Notes: generated by a model from the letters alone, not told the origin. A stretch of DNA of 64,000 nt from Arthrobacter sp. PAMC 25486 (GCF_000785535.1 NZ_CP007595.1:2812439-2876438); one strand, 5' to 3'; numbered from the stretch's first letter, positions 47,414 through 59,764 are shown. Made by a program: numbers and translations.

Positions 47414-48538
47414 GTGAAGTTCCGAGTCGAACGGGATGTTCTGACCGAAGCAGTCAGCTGGGCCGCACGTTCCCTGTCACCACGCCCACCTGTTCCAGTG
47501 CTTTCAGGGTTGTTGTTGAAGGCAGAAGCCGGAACGTTGAGCCTGGCCAGTTTCGACTACGAAATTTCAGCGCGCCTGCAAATTCCTGCCGATATTTCCG
47601 AAGAGGGCACCATTTTGGTCTCGGGCCGGTTGCTTGCGGACATTTGCCGCAGTCTCCCTGCCGCACCTGTTGATGTTGAAACCGACGGCAGCAAGGTCAC
47701 ATTGACCTGCCGCAGCAGCCGTTTTCATTTGTCAACGATGCCTGTCAGCGACTATCCGGAACTCCCCGCACTGCCTGACATCAGTGGAACCGTCGACGGC
47801 GAAGCCTTTGCACAGGCTGTTTCCCAGGTCATCATTGCCTCGAGCAAGGACGACACTCTGCCCGTTCTCACGGGCGTAAAAATGGAGATTGAAGGCGACC
47901 TCATTACTTTGCTGGCGACCGACCGCTACCGGCTGGCGCTTCGCGAAATTCGTTGGAATCCCTCAACACCGAACATCTCAGCAGGTGCCCTGGTCAAGGC
48001 CAAAACACTGAGCGAAGTCGCCAAGACACTGGGCAGTTCAGGAAACATCAACATTGCCTTGTCCGACAACAGCGAACTCATTGGTTTTGAAAGCGGTGGA
48101 CGCCGCACCACCTCATTGTTGGTCGATGGCGACTACCCCAAGATCCGCTCGCTGTTCCCGGATACCACACCCATCCATGCCACGGTTGAAACCAGTGCGC
48201 TTGCAGAAGCGGTTCGCCGTGTATCACTCGTGGCCGAACGCAACACTCCGGTCCGGCTGATCTTCACCGATGGACAGCTGACCTTGGATGCCGGAACCGG
48301 CGAAGACGCGCAGGCCTCTGAAAACCTGGAAGCCGCCCTGGTTGGCGATGAAATAACCGTCGCCTTCAATCCGCATTACTTGAGCGAAGGGCTTAGCGCC
48401 TTTGACAGCAAGTACGTCAGGTTCTCCTTCACCTCCGCACCAAAGCCTGCAATGCTCAGTGCCCAGGACGAGATCGACAGCGAACGCCGCGACGAATACC
48501 GTTACCTGGTCATGCCGGTAAGGCTGCCCAATCAGTAA
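47414..48538 (+). CDS. dnaN: DNA polymerase III beta clamp
   Basis: A 374-residue sliding clamp with three repeated domains: VKFRVERDVLTEAVSWAARS at the start, a middle clamp domain beginning near SGTVDGEAFAQAV, and a C-terminal YLVMPVRLPNQ end. It holds polymerase on DNA. I place the start at GTG 47414, where homology begins; the ATG at 47330 would add 28 odd residues. AAAGG is upstream. Confidence 0.96.
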   Translation: MKFRVERDVLTEAVSWAARSLSPRPPVPVLSGLLLKAEAGTLSLASFDYEISARLQIPADISEEGTILVSGRLLADICRSLPAAPVDVETDGSKVTLTCRSSRFHLSTMPVSDYPELPALPDISGTVDGEAFAQAVSQVIIASSKDDTLPVLTGVKMEIEGDLITLLATDRYRLALREIRWNPSTPNISAGALVKAKTLSEVAKTLGSSGNINIALSDNSELIGFESGGRRTTSLLVDGDYPKIRSLFPDTTPIHATVETSALAEAVRRVSLVAERNTPVRLIFTDGQLTLDAGTGEDAQASENLEAALVGDEITVAFNPHYLSEGLSAFDSKYVRFSFTSAPKPAMLSAQDEIDSERRDEYRYLVMPVRLPNQ

Positions 48539-48595
48539 TTGACAGCCATTATTTGATTCCCTCCAGTCTCCAACCCAGGAAAGAGAGCTATCACC

Positions 48596-49483
48596 TTGCA
48601 TATCGGACTCGTTGGACTTGGAAAAATGGGATTCAACATGAGGGCGCGTTTGCGTGCGGCGAGCATTGACGTCACAGGCTTTGACCGAAACCCCGACGTC
48701 ACCGACGTGCCCTCACTGACTGAATTGGTTGCGGCTGTTCCTGCGCCCAGACTGATCTGGGTCATGGTTCCCTCAGGTGACATCACCACTTCCGTCATAG
48801 ACGAACTTTCGCAGCTGCTGGAACCTGGGGACCTTCTGGTAGATGGCGGAAACTCGCGTTTCACTGAAGATCAAAAACACGGCGAGATGTTGGCTGCGAA
48901 GAACATCGGCTTTATGGATGTTGGTGTTTCAGGTGGTGTTTGGGGCCTGGAAAATGGTTATGGGCTTATGGCCGGCGGCGCCAAGGAAGACATCGAGCGT
49001 GCTCTTCCTGTCCTAGACGCCCTCCGTCCTGAGGGTGAACGGGCCGACAGTTTTGTTCACGTTGGCGGTATTGGTGCGGGCCACTACGCGAAAATGGTGC
49101 ACAACGGCATCGAATACGGTTTGATGCAGGCCTACGCCGAAGGCTATGAACTTCTTGCCAAGAAGGAAATCATCGAGGATTTGCCAGGAACTTTCCGCGC
49201 CTGGCAAAAGGGAACGGTTGTTCGTTCCTGGCTGCTTGATCTGATGGTCAAGGCACTGGATGAGGATCCAGGTTTGGAATCAATTGACGATTACGTTGAA
49301 GATTCAGGTGAAGGTCGCTGGACTGTGGAAGAGGCCATCGCCAATGCAGTCCCTGCGCCGGCCATCACGGCAGCCCTTTTTGCCAGGTTCTCATCCCGTG
49401 AGGACAATTCCCCAGCCATGAAAATGGTTTCGGCACTGCGCCACCAATTTGGTGGACACGCCACAAAACCCGCGGGTTCCTAG
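48596..49483 (+). CDS. gnd: 6-phosphogluconate dehydrogenase, short type
   Basis: A 295-residue enzyme with an NAD(P) fold (IGLVGLGKMGFNM), the substrate motif GVSGGVWGLENGYGLMAGG and catalytic lysine region GIGAGHYAKMVHNGIEYG. The short (about 300-residue) type lacks the C-terminal tail domain of E. coli Gnd and is common in actinobacteria between dnaN and recF. It converts 6-phosphogluconate to ribulose 5-phosphate in the pentose phosphate pathway. The start is a TTG. Confidence 0.93.
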   Translation: MHIGLVGLGKMGFNMRARLRAASIDVTGFDRNPDVTDVPSLTELVAAVPAPRLIWVMVPSGDITTSVIDELSQLLEPGDLLVDGGNSRFTEDQKHGEMLAAKNIGFMDVGVSGGVWGLENGYGLMAGGAKEDIERALPVLDALRPEGERADSFVHVGGIGAGHYAKMVHNGIEYGLMQAYAEGYELLAKKEIIEDLPGTFRAWQKGTVVRSWLLDLMVKALDEDPGLESIDDYVEDSGEGRWTVEEAIANAVPAPAITAALFARFSSREDNSPAMKMVSALRHQFGGHATKPAGS

Positions 49484-49504
49484 CAGTGGAAAAAGTTCGA
49501 CTCC

Positions 49505-50746
49505 ATGTATCTTGAACACCTTTCGCTGACCGATTTTCGCAGCTATGCCCAAGTTGACCTGACGCTCACCCCCGGCGTCACGGTGCTTGTTGGTTCAAAC
49601 GGGTTGGGTAAAACCAATCTGGTGGAAGCCATCGGCTACCTCTCCACGCTTTCCTCCCACCGGGTCAGCAACGACGGCCCTCTCCTGCGATTTGGCACCG
49701 AGCGGGCACTTGTCCGGGCGCAGCTCGTCCGGGGCGGACAAAAGGTCATGGTCGAAGTGGAAATCAACGCCACCCGTGCCAACCGTGCCCGCATCAATCG
49801 TGCGAATCCGGTCCGGGCACGAGACATTTTGGGCATTTGCCGTACGGTGCTGTTTGCGCCCGAAGACTTGGCGCTCGTCAAGGGTGACCCTGGGAACCGT
49901 CGTCGTTTTTTGGATGACTTGTTGGTGGTCCTGCTACCCAAGCATGCCGGCACGCGCAGCGATTATGACCGCGTCCTCAAACAGCGCAATGCCTTGTTGA
50001 AATCCGCACGGTCTCAACATTTCTCCCGCTCCGGCGTCTCCGAATCCCATTTGTCCACCCTTGATGTGTGGGACGAACACCTTGCCATTGTGGCCGCGAC
50101 CCTGCTGGAAGCACGCCTGGAACTGCTCAACCGGCTGCGCCCGCACATGGCCGAGGCCTATGCCCAGTTGACAGACGGTTCAAAACTTTTGCACGCAATT
50201 TACCGCAGCAGTTTAAATGATCCGCAGAAGCACGACGGCGCATCCCCCGACATGGACGGCTCCCCGGAGGTTGGGGTGCCAGCAAAAATTGAAGAAGGGG
50301 AAGACCTTTCGCTGTGCACGGTGGAGGTACTCACCGCGAAGTACCGGGCAGAGCTGCTGGCTTCGAGGACGCGCGAACTTGAACGCGGCATGTCCCTGGT
50401 CGGTCCCCACAGGGATGAACTGGATTTGTTATTGGGCCAGGCACCGGCCCGCGGCTATGCCTCGCATGGTGAGTCGTGGTCCATTGCTTTGGCCTTGCGG
50501 CTGGCATCCTTCCATGTCCTTGATGAGGACAAGCATGTTGCCGGGAACCAGCCGATCCTCATCCTTGATGATGTGTTTGCCGAATTGGATGCTCAACGCC
50601 GCACGAAGCTTGCCGGGATGGTCACTGCGGCCGAACAGGTGTTGGTGACAGCAGCCGTGGGTGAGGACATTCCTGCCGAATTGGCCGGGGCAACCGTGCA
50701 GGTGGTTCCCGGCGGAGTCGTTCTGGCTGAAGTTCCAGATGAATAA
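49505..50746 (+). CDS. recF: DNA replication/repair protein RecF
   Basis: A 413-residue ABC-type ATPase with Walker A GSNGLGKTN (about residues 32-40), signature region SHGESWSIALALRL and Walker B ILILDDVFAELD. RecF with RecO and RecR loads RecA at single-strand gaps. A stretch around residues 243-258 (DGASPDMDGSPEVG) is a lineage-specific acidic insert. It begins 21 bases after gnd and overlaps dciA by 8 bases. Confidence 0.96.
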   Translation: MYLEHLSLTDFRSYAQVDLTLTPGVTVLVGSNGLGKTNLVEAIGYLSTLSSHRVSNDGPLLRFGTERALVRAQLVRGGQKVMVEVEINATRANRARINRANPVRARDILGICRTVLFAPEDLALVKGDPGNRRRFLDDLLVVLLPKHAGTRSDYDRVLKQRNALLKSARSQHFSRSGVSESHLSTLDVWDEHLAIVAATLLEARLELLNRLRPHMAEAYAQLTDGSKLLHAIYRSSLNDPQKHDGASPDMDGSPEVGVPAKIEEGEDLSLCTVEVLTAKYRAELLASRTRELERGMSLVGPHRDELDLLLGQAPARGYASHGESWSIALALRLASFHVLDEDKHVAGNQPILILDDVFAELDAQRRTKLAGMVTAAEQVLVTAAVGEDIPAELAGATVQVVPGGVVLAEVPDE

Positions 50747-51329
50747 GTCACTACCCGGCTCAAATCCTCACGATCCCATGGGGAAAAAACGCAGTCAACA
50801 AGCTGCAGCTAGTGATCACACCACCGAAGTGGACGCCGCCCAAGAGGCTCTGAACCGCATGCGCACCATCGCCAAAAGCCGTGGGGAATTGCGGATTTCG
50901 CGCAACCGGTTGGGTGAAAAAGCAACACCCAAGAACAAGCGGAAACCGTTTCTCGACGCAAAGTACGGTGGCGGACGTGATCCCCAGGGCCTGGGAAATG
51001 TTGTCAGCCGACTCGTGTCCGACAGGGGTTGGAGCTCGCCCTTGGCGGTTGGCTCGGTGATGGCCCAATGGGATGACTTGGTGGGGCCCGATATTGCTGC
51101 CCACTGCCAGCCCGAAAGTTTTGAGGTGACGACCCTTCACATCAGATGTGATTCAACGAGCTGGGCCACCCAATTGCGTCTGCTCTCGTCATCTTTGCTG
51201 GCCAAATTCGATGAAGCCCTCGGCCGAGGTGTGGTCACAAAGATCATGGTCCTGGGGCCCACTGCTCCCAGCTGGCGCAAGGGTTTTCGCAACGTCAAGG
51301 GACGCGGTCCGCGCGACACCTACGGCTGA
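50739..51329 (+). CDS. dciA: DUF721 protein, DciA-type helicase loader
   Basis: A 196-residue protein. The N-terminal half is charged and probably disordered; the DUF721 domain (about residues 80-185) contains VGSVMAQWDDLVGPDIAAHCQPESF and LRLLSSSLLAKFDEALG. DciA-type proteins handle the replicative helicase in most bacteria that lack DnaC/DnaI. The gene lies between recF and gyrB, as in other actinobacteria. The ATG at 50739 overlaps the recF stop. Confidence 0.88.
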   Translation: MNKSLPGSNPHDPMGKKRSQQAAASDHTTEVDAAQEALNRMRTIAKSRGELRISRNRLGEKATPKNKRKPFLDAKYGGGRDPQGLGNVVSRLVSDRGWSSPLAVGSVMAQWDDLVGPDIAAHCQPESFEVTTLHIRCDSTSWATQLRLLSSSLLAKFDEALGRGVVTKIMVLGPTAPSWRKGFRNVKGRGPRDTYG

Positions 51330-53749
<2,420 letters not shown>

Positions 53750-53819
53750 ACCGGCACGAAACATGCCTCTCTGGAAATAGTGCGAACAAGACATATATTG
53801 GGAATGGAATATAAAGATT

Positions 53820-56465
53820 ATGAGTGACGAAACACCGCAGAACCCAGAAGGACCCACAGTGGATGACACCAGTGCAGAGGTTCTTGAAGGGAGCCTGATG
53901 CATGACAAGGTAGAGCAGATTGATCTCCAAGAAGAGATGAAACGCTCCTACCTGGACTACGCCATGGCAGTCATCGTCGGCCGTGCACTGCCGGATGTGC
54001 GCGACGGACTCAAGCCCGTGCACCGCCGAGTCCTGTACGCCATGTTTGACGGCGGCTACCGTCCTGAGCGCTCTTTCAATAAGTGCGCCCGTGTAGTTGG
54101 CGAAGTCATGGGCCAGTACCACCCCCACGGTGACAGTTCCATTTATGACGCGCTGGTGCGCCTGATCCAGGACTGGACCATGCGTTATCCCTTGGCACTG
54201 GGGCAGGGCAACTTTGGCTCCCCCGGCAACGACGGCGCCGCTGCTCCCCGTTACACGGAAACCAAAATGGCGCCGCTTGCCATGGAAATGGTCCGGGACA
54301 TTGACGAAGAGACCGTTGATTTCCAGGACAACTACGACGGCAAGAACCAAGAGCCTACGATTCTGCCGGCCCGCTACCCGAACCTCTTGGTCAACGGATC
54401 CTCGGGCATTGCCGTGGGAATGGCCACAAATATTCCCCCGCACAACCTCCGTGAAGTCTCCGAGGGCGTGCAGTGGTACCTGGCCAACCCCAATGTGGGA
54501 CGAGAAGAACTTCTTGAAGCGTTGATTGAGCGCGTCAAGGGACCCGACTTCCCCACAGGCGCACAGATTCTGGGCCGCAAGGGCATTGAAGACGCCTACC
54601 GCACAGGTCGTGGATCCATCACCATGCGTGCGGTGGTCAATGTGGAAGAAATTCAGGGACGCACCTGCTTGGTAGTTACCGAACTGCCATTCCAAGCCAA
54701 CCCTGACAACTTGGCCATAAAGATCGCCGATCTGGTCAAGGACGGCAAGATTTCCGGCATCGCCGACATGCGCGATGAGACCTCTGGCCGTACGGGCCAG
54801 CGTTTGGTTATTGTCCTCAAACGCGACGCCGTTGCCAAGGTTGTCCTGAACAACCTGTACAAGCACACTCAGTTGCAGGAAAATTTCAGCGCCAACATGC
54901 TTGCCATTGTTGACGGCGTTCCCCGCACCTTGCCGCTTGACGCATTCATCCGTCACTGGGTCACCCACCAGATGGACGTCATTGTTCGGCGGACCCGCTT
55001 CCGCCTGCGCAAGGCGGAGGAAGAAGCACATATTCAACGTGCGCTCCTGAAGGCCCTGAATGCTCTCGACGAAGTGATTGCCTTGATCAGGCGCTCGAGC
55101 ACCACCGAAGAAGCCCGCGACGGCTTGATTCAGCTGCTCGAGATCGACGAGATCCAGGCCAAGGCCATTTTGGACATGCAGTTGCGTCGTCTAGCTGCGT
55201 TGGAACACCAGAAGATTACTGATCGTTTCAACGTGCTGGAATCCATGATCACCGAGTTCAATAGGATCCTCTCTGATCCTGAAATTCAGCGTGGCATTGT
55301 CAGCGATGAGCTGGCGGAGATTACTGCCCGCTTCGGCGATGACCGCCGGACGGAAATCATGATGGGCTACGACCCCAACATGAGCATGGAAGACCTCATT
55401 CCCGAAGAAGAAATGGTTGTCACCATCACCCGCGGCGGCTACGTCAAGCGGACACGCAGCGACAACTACCGCACCCAGCACCGCGGCGGCAAAGGTGTCA
55501 AGGGTGCGCAATTGCGTGGTGACGACGTCGTCGAGCATTTCTTTGTGACCACAACCCACCACTGGCTGCTGTTCTTCACCAACCTGGGACGTGTTTACCG
55601 GGCCAAGGCATACGAACTGGTCGAAGCCGGCCGCGACGCAAAGGGCCAGCACGTGGCCAACCTGCTCGCGTTCCAGCCTGACGAGAAGATCGCCCAGGTC
55701 ATGGAGCTCAAGGACTATCAGCAGTCCCCGTACTTGGTATTGGCCACCAAGAATGGTCTGGTCAAGAAGACCTCGCTCGAGGACTACGACACGAACCGTT
55801 CGGCAGGTGTCATTGCCATCAACCTGCGCGACGGCGACGAGCTGGTTTCAGCCCAGCTGGTCTCTGACGCGGATGACCTGCTGCTGGTCTCCCGCAAGGG
55901 CCAATCGATCCGTTTCACAGCCACCAATGAGGCACTGCGCCCCATGGGACGGGCAACTTCCGGTGTGACGGGCATGAAGTTCCGTGACTTTGATGAGTTA
56001 CTGTCAGCATCGGTGGTCAGCGATGAATCCTATGTGTTTATTGTCACAGAGGGTGGGTATGCAAAACGAACTGCGGTTGGGGAATACCGGCTGCAGGGTC
56101 GAGGCGGTTTGGGCATCAAGGTGGCCAAGTTGGTTGAAGACCGCGGAGATCTTATCGGAGCCTTGATCGTGCAGGAGGAAGATGAGGTCCTGGTGGTCAT
56201 GGGAGGCGGCAAGGTCGTCAGGTCCAACGTCTCCGAGGTGCCGGCCAAGGGGCGCGACACCATGGGTGTCATCTTCGCCAAGCCGGACAAGAACGACCGC
56301 ATCATTGGCATAGCACGCAACACCGAACGTGGCCTCGAAGAAGACGAGGAATTCGATGAAGACGTGGAAGCGCCAGCATCAGCTGCGGGTGAGCTAGAAA
56401 GCGGCCAGCAGAATGATGAAGTACCTTTAAAAGGTAATGACGGAATAACTGGAGGTACCGATTGA
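53820..56465 (+). CDS. gyrA: DNA gyrase subunit A
   Basis: An 881-residue subunit that breaks and rejoins DNA. The catalytic tyrosine is in [11 protein letters not shown]. The quinolone-determining region reads [14 protein letters not shown], retaining the serine and aspartate usual in sensitive strains. The C-terminal beta-pinwheel has the GyrA box (QHRGGKG), and the last ~45 residues are acidic. It is co-transcribed with gyrB, and its TGA overlaps the TTG of the next gene by 4 bases. Confidence 0.97.
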   Translation: MSDETPQNPEGPTVDDTSAEVLEGSLMHDKVEQIDLQEEMKRSYLDYAMAVIVGRALPDVRDGLKPVHRRVLYAMFDGGYRPERSFNKCARVVGEVMGQYHPHGDSSIYDALVRLIQDWTMRYPLALGQGNFGSPGNDGAAAPRYTETKMAPLAMEMVRDIDEETVDFQDNYDGKNQEPTILPARYPNLLVNGSSGIAVGMATNIPPHNLREVSEGVQWYLANPNVGREELLEALIERVKGPDFPTGAQILGRKGIEDAYRTGRGSITMRAVVNVEEIQGRTCLVVTELPFQANPDNLAIKIADLVKDGKISGIADMRDETSGRTGQRLVIVLKRDAVAKVVLNNLYKHTQLQENFSANMLAIVDGVPRTLPLDAFIRHWVTHQMDVIVRRTRFRLRKAEEEAHIQRALLKALNALDEVIALIRRSSTTEEARDGLIQLLEIDEIQAKAILDMQLRRLAALEHQKITDRFNVLESMITEFNRILSDPEIQRGIVSDELAEITARFGDDRRTEIMMGYDPNMSMEDLIPEEEMVVTITRGGYVKRTRSDNYRTQHRGGKGVKGAQLRGDDVVEHFFVTTTHHWLLFFTNLGRVYRAKAYELVEAGRDAKGQHVANLLAFQPDEKIAQVMELKDYQQSPYLVLATKNGLVKKTSLEDYDTNRSAGVIAINLRDGDELVSAQLVSDADDLLLVSRKGQSIRFTATNEALRPMGRATSGVTGMKFRDFDELLSASVVSDESYVFIVTEGGYAKRTAVGEYRLQGRGGLGIKVAKLVEDRGDLIGALIVQEEDEVLVVMGGGKVVRSNVSEVPAKGRDTMGVIFAKPDKNDRIIGIARNTERGLEEDEEFDEDVEAPASAAGELESGQQNDEVPLKGNDGITGGTD

Positions 56466-57043
56466 GCACCAATAAGCCGATTCCGCGGCCTGGTTCAGCA
56501 CCAAAAGTAGGTGCCCCTGCCCGGCCGCCTCAGCGTCCAGCCGGCGCAGCCAAGCCCGTAGGGACCCCAGGCGTAACGCGTCCAGCGGCCCCCGGCGCAC
56601 AGCGTCCGGCAGCAACGGCCCTGGCATCCAAGCCCAAAGCCCCTCCGACGTTGGTCAAGCCTGCCCCGAAGGCCAAGGCCCGGCGTGCACGGCTGCTCGT
56701 CAGCAAGATCGACCCATGGTCGGTGCTGAAGATGGCCTTCCTGCTGTCGGTGGCACTCGGCATCATCACCGTGGTGGCAACGATCGTATTGTGGTCGGTA
56801 CTGGACACCATGGGCTTGTTCGACAAGGTCAATGAGTTCATCAACGAGATCCAGGGCCAGGAAGCCGGTACGCCTTTTGACCTGCTGAGCTTTGCTTCCT
56901 TGGGCCAGGTTGCCTCCTTCTCGACCATCGTCGCCGTCGTCAATGTTGTGTTGTTGACAACACTTTCGGTCCTGTCGGCCTGGCTGTACAACATTTCCTC
57001 CACCCTGGTGGGCGGAATTGGTGTCACCCTGACTGACGATTAG
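56462..57043 (+). CDS. DUF3566 membrane protein
   Basis: A 193-residue protein, the counterpart of mycobacterial Rv0007. A basic, Pro/Ala-rich cytoplasmic N-terminus (about 70 residues) is followed by two membrane helices (about 87-115 and 150-178) in the DUF3566 domain, which begins [20 protein letters not shown]. The start is a TTG six bases after GGAGG, overlapping gyrA by 4 bases. Function unknown; the linkage to gyrA is widely conserved in actinobacteria. Confidence 0.9.
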   Translation: MSTNKPIPRPGSAPKVGAPARPPQRPAGAAKPVGTPGVTRPAAPGAQRPAATALASKPKAPPTLVKPAPKAKARRARLLVSKIDPWSVLKMAFLLSVALGIITVVATIVLWSVLDTMGLFDKVNEFINEIQGQEAGTPFDLLSFASLGQVASFSTIVAVVNVVLLTTLSVLSAWLYNISSTLVGGIGVTLTDD

Positions 57044-57067
57044 CAGTAAATCCTGCAAAAATCCTTG

Positions 57068-57110
57068 AATTGGCGGGTCTGAAACTCTTTTGGACCCGCC
57101 GATTTTGGGT
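57068..57110 (+). terminator. terminator after the DUF3566 gene
   Basis: GGCGGGTC (57072-57079) pairs with GACCCGCC (57093-57100), with extra weak pairs outside and a T-rich tail GATTTTGGGTTTTGGG. Confidence 0.7.
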
Positions 57111-57161
57111 TTTGGGAAGCTGTGCGGTAAAGTTTTATCTCGGCCCGTTGAGGGTCGGTGA

Positions 57162-57235
57162 GGGCGTATAGCTCAGGCGGTTAGAGCGCTTCGCTGATAA
57201 CGAAGAGGTCCCTGGTTCAAGTCCAGGTACGCCCA
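57162..57235 (+). tRNA. tRNA-Ile (GAT)
   Basis: A 74-nt cloverleaf. The acceptor stem GGGCGTA pairs with TACGCCC, with discriminator A; the anticodon GAT is at 57196-57198 in an arm CTTCG/CGAAG; the T arm is CCTGG-TTCAAGT-CCAGG. No CCA is encoded. It sits upstream of the alanine tRNA, as is usual beside gyrA in actinobacteria. Confidence 0.96.
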
Positions 57236-57271
57236 CGGAACCTAAAGGTTCTTGGTCAAGGATGGTGTGTA

Positions 57272-57391
57272 GTGAAGAAGTTGTTGATAGTCGTCACAGC
57301 TTTGGGTGCTGCAGTATTTTTGAACAAGAAGTGGCAGGAATCCAAAGTTGTGAAGACAACATGGAGCAAGGCAACTGATTCAGTAGGTTGA
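57272..57391 (+). CDS. DLW-39-type microprotein
   Basis: A 39-residue frame starting at GTG 57272, reading MKKLLIVVTALGAAVFLNKK then WQESKVVKTTWSKATDSVG. AAGGATG lies upstream. It is a short membrane-anchored peptide: a single hydrophobic helix (about 4-17) followed by a basic, Trp-containing tail. It matches the 39-residue actinobacterial DLW-39 family in length and layout. It lies between the two tRNA genes. Function unknown. Confidence 0.78.
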   Translation: MKKLLIVVTALGAAVFLNKKWQESKVVKTTWSKATDSVG

Positions 57392-57431
57392 ATTATTTGG
57401 ACTTGGTTCATATATACTGAATCAGCCTCAT

Positions 57432-57507
57432 GGGGGCATGGCGCAATTGGTAGCGCACCTGCTTTGCAAGCAGGGGGTTCGGGGTTCGAGTCCCCGTGCC
57501 TCCACCA
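57432..57507 (+). tRNA. tRNA-Ala (TGC)
   Basis: A cloverleaf with acceptor stem GGGGGCA/TGCCTCC (one G-T wobble), anticodon TGC at 57475-57477 in an arm CCTGC/GCAGG, and T arm CGGGG-TTCGAGT-CCCCG. Here CCA is encoded (57505-57507), in contrast to the isoleucine tRNA. Confidence 0.97.
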
Positions 57508-57512
57508 TGGGA

Positions 57513-57548
57513 AACAACCTCGGTCTTCGGACCGGGGTTGTTTTGTTT
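57513..57548 (+). terminator. terminator of the tRNA-Ala transcript
   Basis: A 13-pair stem (57513-57525 with 57530-57542) closes on a C(TTCG)G tetraloop and runs into TTGTTT. A textbook intrinsic terminator six bases after the tRNA. Confidence 0.92.
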
Positions 57549-57549
57549 A

Positions 57550-57620
57550 ACCCACACTGCGTTTCAAACTGGCACTGACTTCAAACCCCCACTGCCTTTC
57601 AAACCCCCACTGCCTTCAGA
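57550..57620. repeat. imperfect tandem repeat, about 18-20 bp unit
   Basis: Around four degenerate copies of a unit like CTTTCAAACCCCCACTGC, the last two nearly identical. It is in the gap between tRNA-Ala and the DMT exporter gene. Confidence 0.65.
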
Positions 57621-57689
57621 GGCTCAACCGCACACGGGTGCCTCCACCTGCAGGTAAGCAGCAATCCGGGCGTGGCCTAGGCTTGAACG

Positions 57690-58571
57690 GTGATATTTCT
57701 TCTGGCCGTTGTGGGCATTCTGGGCGTTTCAGCATCCGGCCCCATCATGGCAGCGACCCTGGCCCCACCTCTGACAATTGCCTTATGGCGCAACGTGTTT
57801 GGAGCCATTGCGCTGGGAACGCCGGCACTTCTGAAGAACCACCGTCAGTTCACCTCGCTGAGACGGTCGGAACTGAAACACATCGTCATTGCGGCCACAG
57901 CCCTGGCCCTCCACTTCGCCTGCTTTGTCACGTCGGTCAAATTGACCAGTGTTGCGGCGGCAACGGCCCTGGTCTGCCTGCAGGCGGCCTGGATTGCGCT
58001 GTATCAGTGGATCAGGGGGAACAAGCCGGCAAGACCGGTCCTGCTGGGTCTTGGCACGGCGCTCGTCGGCGTTGTGGTCATTACCGGCTTTGACATGGGA
58101 GTCTCCCGTGAAGCGCTGCTGGGTGACCTGCTCGCGGTGGCTGGAGGGGCTCTGGCGGCCGTTTACACGCTGGCCGGTGCCAAAGCCCGTAAAACGCTCT
58201 CAACGAGCGTGTACTCGAGTCTCTGCTACAGCTTGTGTTCGGTTATATTGCTGGCCATGTGTTTCATCTTTGGGCAACCCCTAGTCAACATCCCGGTTGA
58301 AGCCTGGTGGGGCATTCTGGCGGTGACGGTGGCGGCGCAGCTGTTTGGCCATACGATCTTCAACTATCTACTGGCAACCATCTCACCACTTGTTGTCTCC
58401 ATGATGATCCTGGTGGAGATTCCAGGAGCAGCGCTCCTTGCCGGGATTTTCCTTAACCAGGAACTGCCGGCCGGCACCTACTTTGGGCTCGGCTTGATCC
58501 TCGCCGGTCTGGCCATCGTGATTTTGCGTCAGGGACGAAGCGGGTTGAAAATCTCACGTCGGAAGAAATAA
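57690..58571 (+). CDS. EamA/DMT-family transporter
   Basis: A 293-residue protein with ten hydrophobic helices in two EamA repeats (PPLTIALWRNVFGAIAL in the first, ISPLVVSMMILVEIPGAALLAGIF in the second). Members export amino acids, metabolites or drugs; the substrate is not visible. The GTG start has no good ribosome-binding site. The basic C-terminus (SGLKISRRKK) is cytoplasmic. A strong hairpin lies 17 bases downstream. Confidence 0.88.
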   Translation: MIFLLAVVGILGVSASGPIMAATLAPPLTIALWRNVFGAIALGTPALLKNHRQFTSLRRSELKHIVIAATALALHFACFVTSVKLTSVAAATALVCLQAAWIALYQWIRGNKPARPVLLGLGTALVGVVVITGFDMGVSREALLGDLLAVAGGALAAVYTLAGAKARKTLSTSVYSSLCYSLCSVILLAMCFIFGQPLVNIPVEAWWGILAVTVAAQLFGHTIFNYLLATISPLVVSMMILVEIPGAALLAGIFLNQELPAGTYFGLGLILAGLAIVILRQGRSGLKISRRKK

Positions 58572-58588
58572 GGCCTGACTAAACGCAG

Positions 58589-58620
58589 CAGGGCCGGGAT
58601 CCTCTCGGATCCCGGCCCTG
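58589..58620. terminator. bidirectional terminator
   Basis: A 14-bp perfect stem (58589-58602 with 58607-58620) with a TCTC loop sits between the convergent DMT and repeat-protein genes. T-tracts are weak on both sides. Confidence 0.8.
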
Positions 58621-58634
58621 TCCCGACTGTTTAG

Positions 58635-59654
58635 TTACTGTTTAGGAGCCTTTGGCTTCGGCTTGGCGGCTGCGTCCTTGACTGCCTCCGCGACGTCCTC
58701 GGCTTTATCCTTGGCCTCATCCACCACATCGCCCGCGGTTTCAGCAGCAGCCACTGCGGTTTCCTTGGCTTGTTCTGCCACGTCGACAACCTTTTCAGCA
58801 GCCGCACTTGCGGCGTCCTTCACTTTCTCTTCCACAGTGTCGGCGAGCTCGGCCGCCTGCTTGAGTGCGCCGTCGTCCGCGGGAACGGGAACGGGAACGT
58901 GGGACGGCGTGGCCGGAACAACGGGGGCAGGAGTCTTCCAAGGGTCTTCAACGGGCTTGGACGCCTTCCAGGCGGCGACACCGGCTGCGCTGGCCGCGGC
59001 GATGATGCCGACCACAAGCCAACCCTTGCCGGACTTCTTTTCCTTCTTGGCAGCCTTTTGGAGTTCATCGGCCAGCTTCTTGGCGGCCTCCTTGGCGGCC
59101 TTCTCAGCCTTGGCGATGGCCTTCTTGTTGCCGGTCAGTTTGGCAGCGGCCAACTCCACCTGCTGGGAAACCTTGGACTTCTCCAACGCAACCTCAACGG
59201 CATGGGCGGCATTGCCCAACTTTTCCGAAACCAGTGGAATGAAATCGTCAACCACCTTGTCCTTGGCCGTGGTGATTGCCGGGCCGGTCTTGGTCATCAC
59301 CTCCTGGATGTGGGGTGTGGCTTCATCAACGACATCGGAAATCTTTGGTGCCAACTTTTCAAGGCCTTCCTGGAGTTTTGGGGTTACGGCAGCGACGCCG
59401 TCGGCTGTGTACTGGGCAGCTTTGCGAATGCCATCCTGAACCATGGGCGAGGCCTGTTCGAGGCCCTTCTCAATGCGGGGGACGGCCCAGCCAAGTGCGG
59501 CTTCCACACGGGGAACAGTCCAGTCCTTTGCGTGTTCCATGCGGGGAGCGACCCAATCCACCGCGCTGTCAACGCCGGTGTTGAGTGAATCTTCCAAACC
59601 TCGGGCAATGCGGTCAACCTTCTTCACAATTCCTCCAGATGTCAGCAGTTTCAT
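58635..59654 (-). CDS. membrane-anchored protein with 11-residue amphipathic repeats
   Basis: A 339-residue protein. Residues about 33-131 form nine repeats of 11 residues, with proline at 37, 48, 59, 70, 92, 103, 114 and 125 (absent only in unit five); the first units read DWVAPRMEHAK, DWTVPRVEAAL and GWAVPRIEKGL. A Lys/Ala-rich coil follows, then one membrane helix (GWLVVGIIAAASAAGVAAW, about 218-236), a Pro-rich spacer and a C-terminal Ala/Glu/Lys/Val-rich helical stretch like LEA proteins. By position (tRNA-Ala then this gene then ppiA) it stands where mycobacteria have cwsA, but it is much larger and I do not see sequence similarity. Function unknown; a wall or membrane-shaping role is a guess. 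Confidence 0.8.
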   Translation of the reverse strand: MKLLTSGGIVKKVDRIARGLEDSLNTGVDSAVDWVAPRMEHAKDWTVPRVEAALGWAVPRIEKGLEQASPMVQDGIRKAAQYTADGVAAVTPKLQEGLEKLAPKISDVVDEATPHIQEVMTKTGPAITTAKDKVVDDFIPLVSEKLGNAAHAVEVALEKSKVSQQVELAAAKLTGNKKAIAKAEKAAKEAAKKLADELQKAAKKEKKSGKGWLVVGIIAAASAAGVAAWKASKPVEDPWKTPAPVVPATPSHVPVPVPADDGALKQAAELADTVEEKVKDAASAAAEKVVDVAEQAKETAVAAAETAGDVVDEAKDKAEDVAEAVKDAAAKPKPKAPKQ

Positions 59655-59764
59655 GTTTTAGCCTACGTCTACAAGTGCACTGTTGCTATCCCGTGGCAGT
59701 TCGCCGGACGCGGAATGGCCTGTGTTGTCAGAAAACTCCCACGTAGTCATGGCAGAATATCGCC

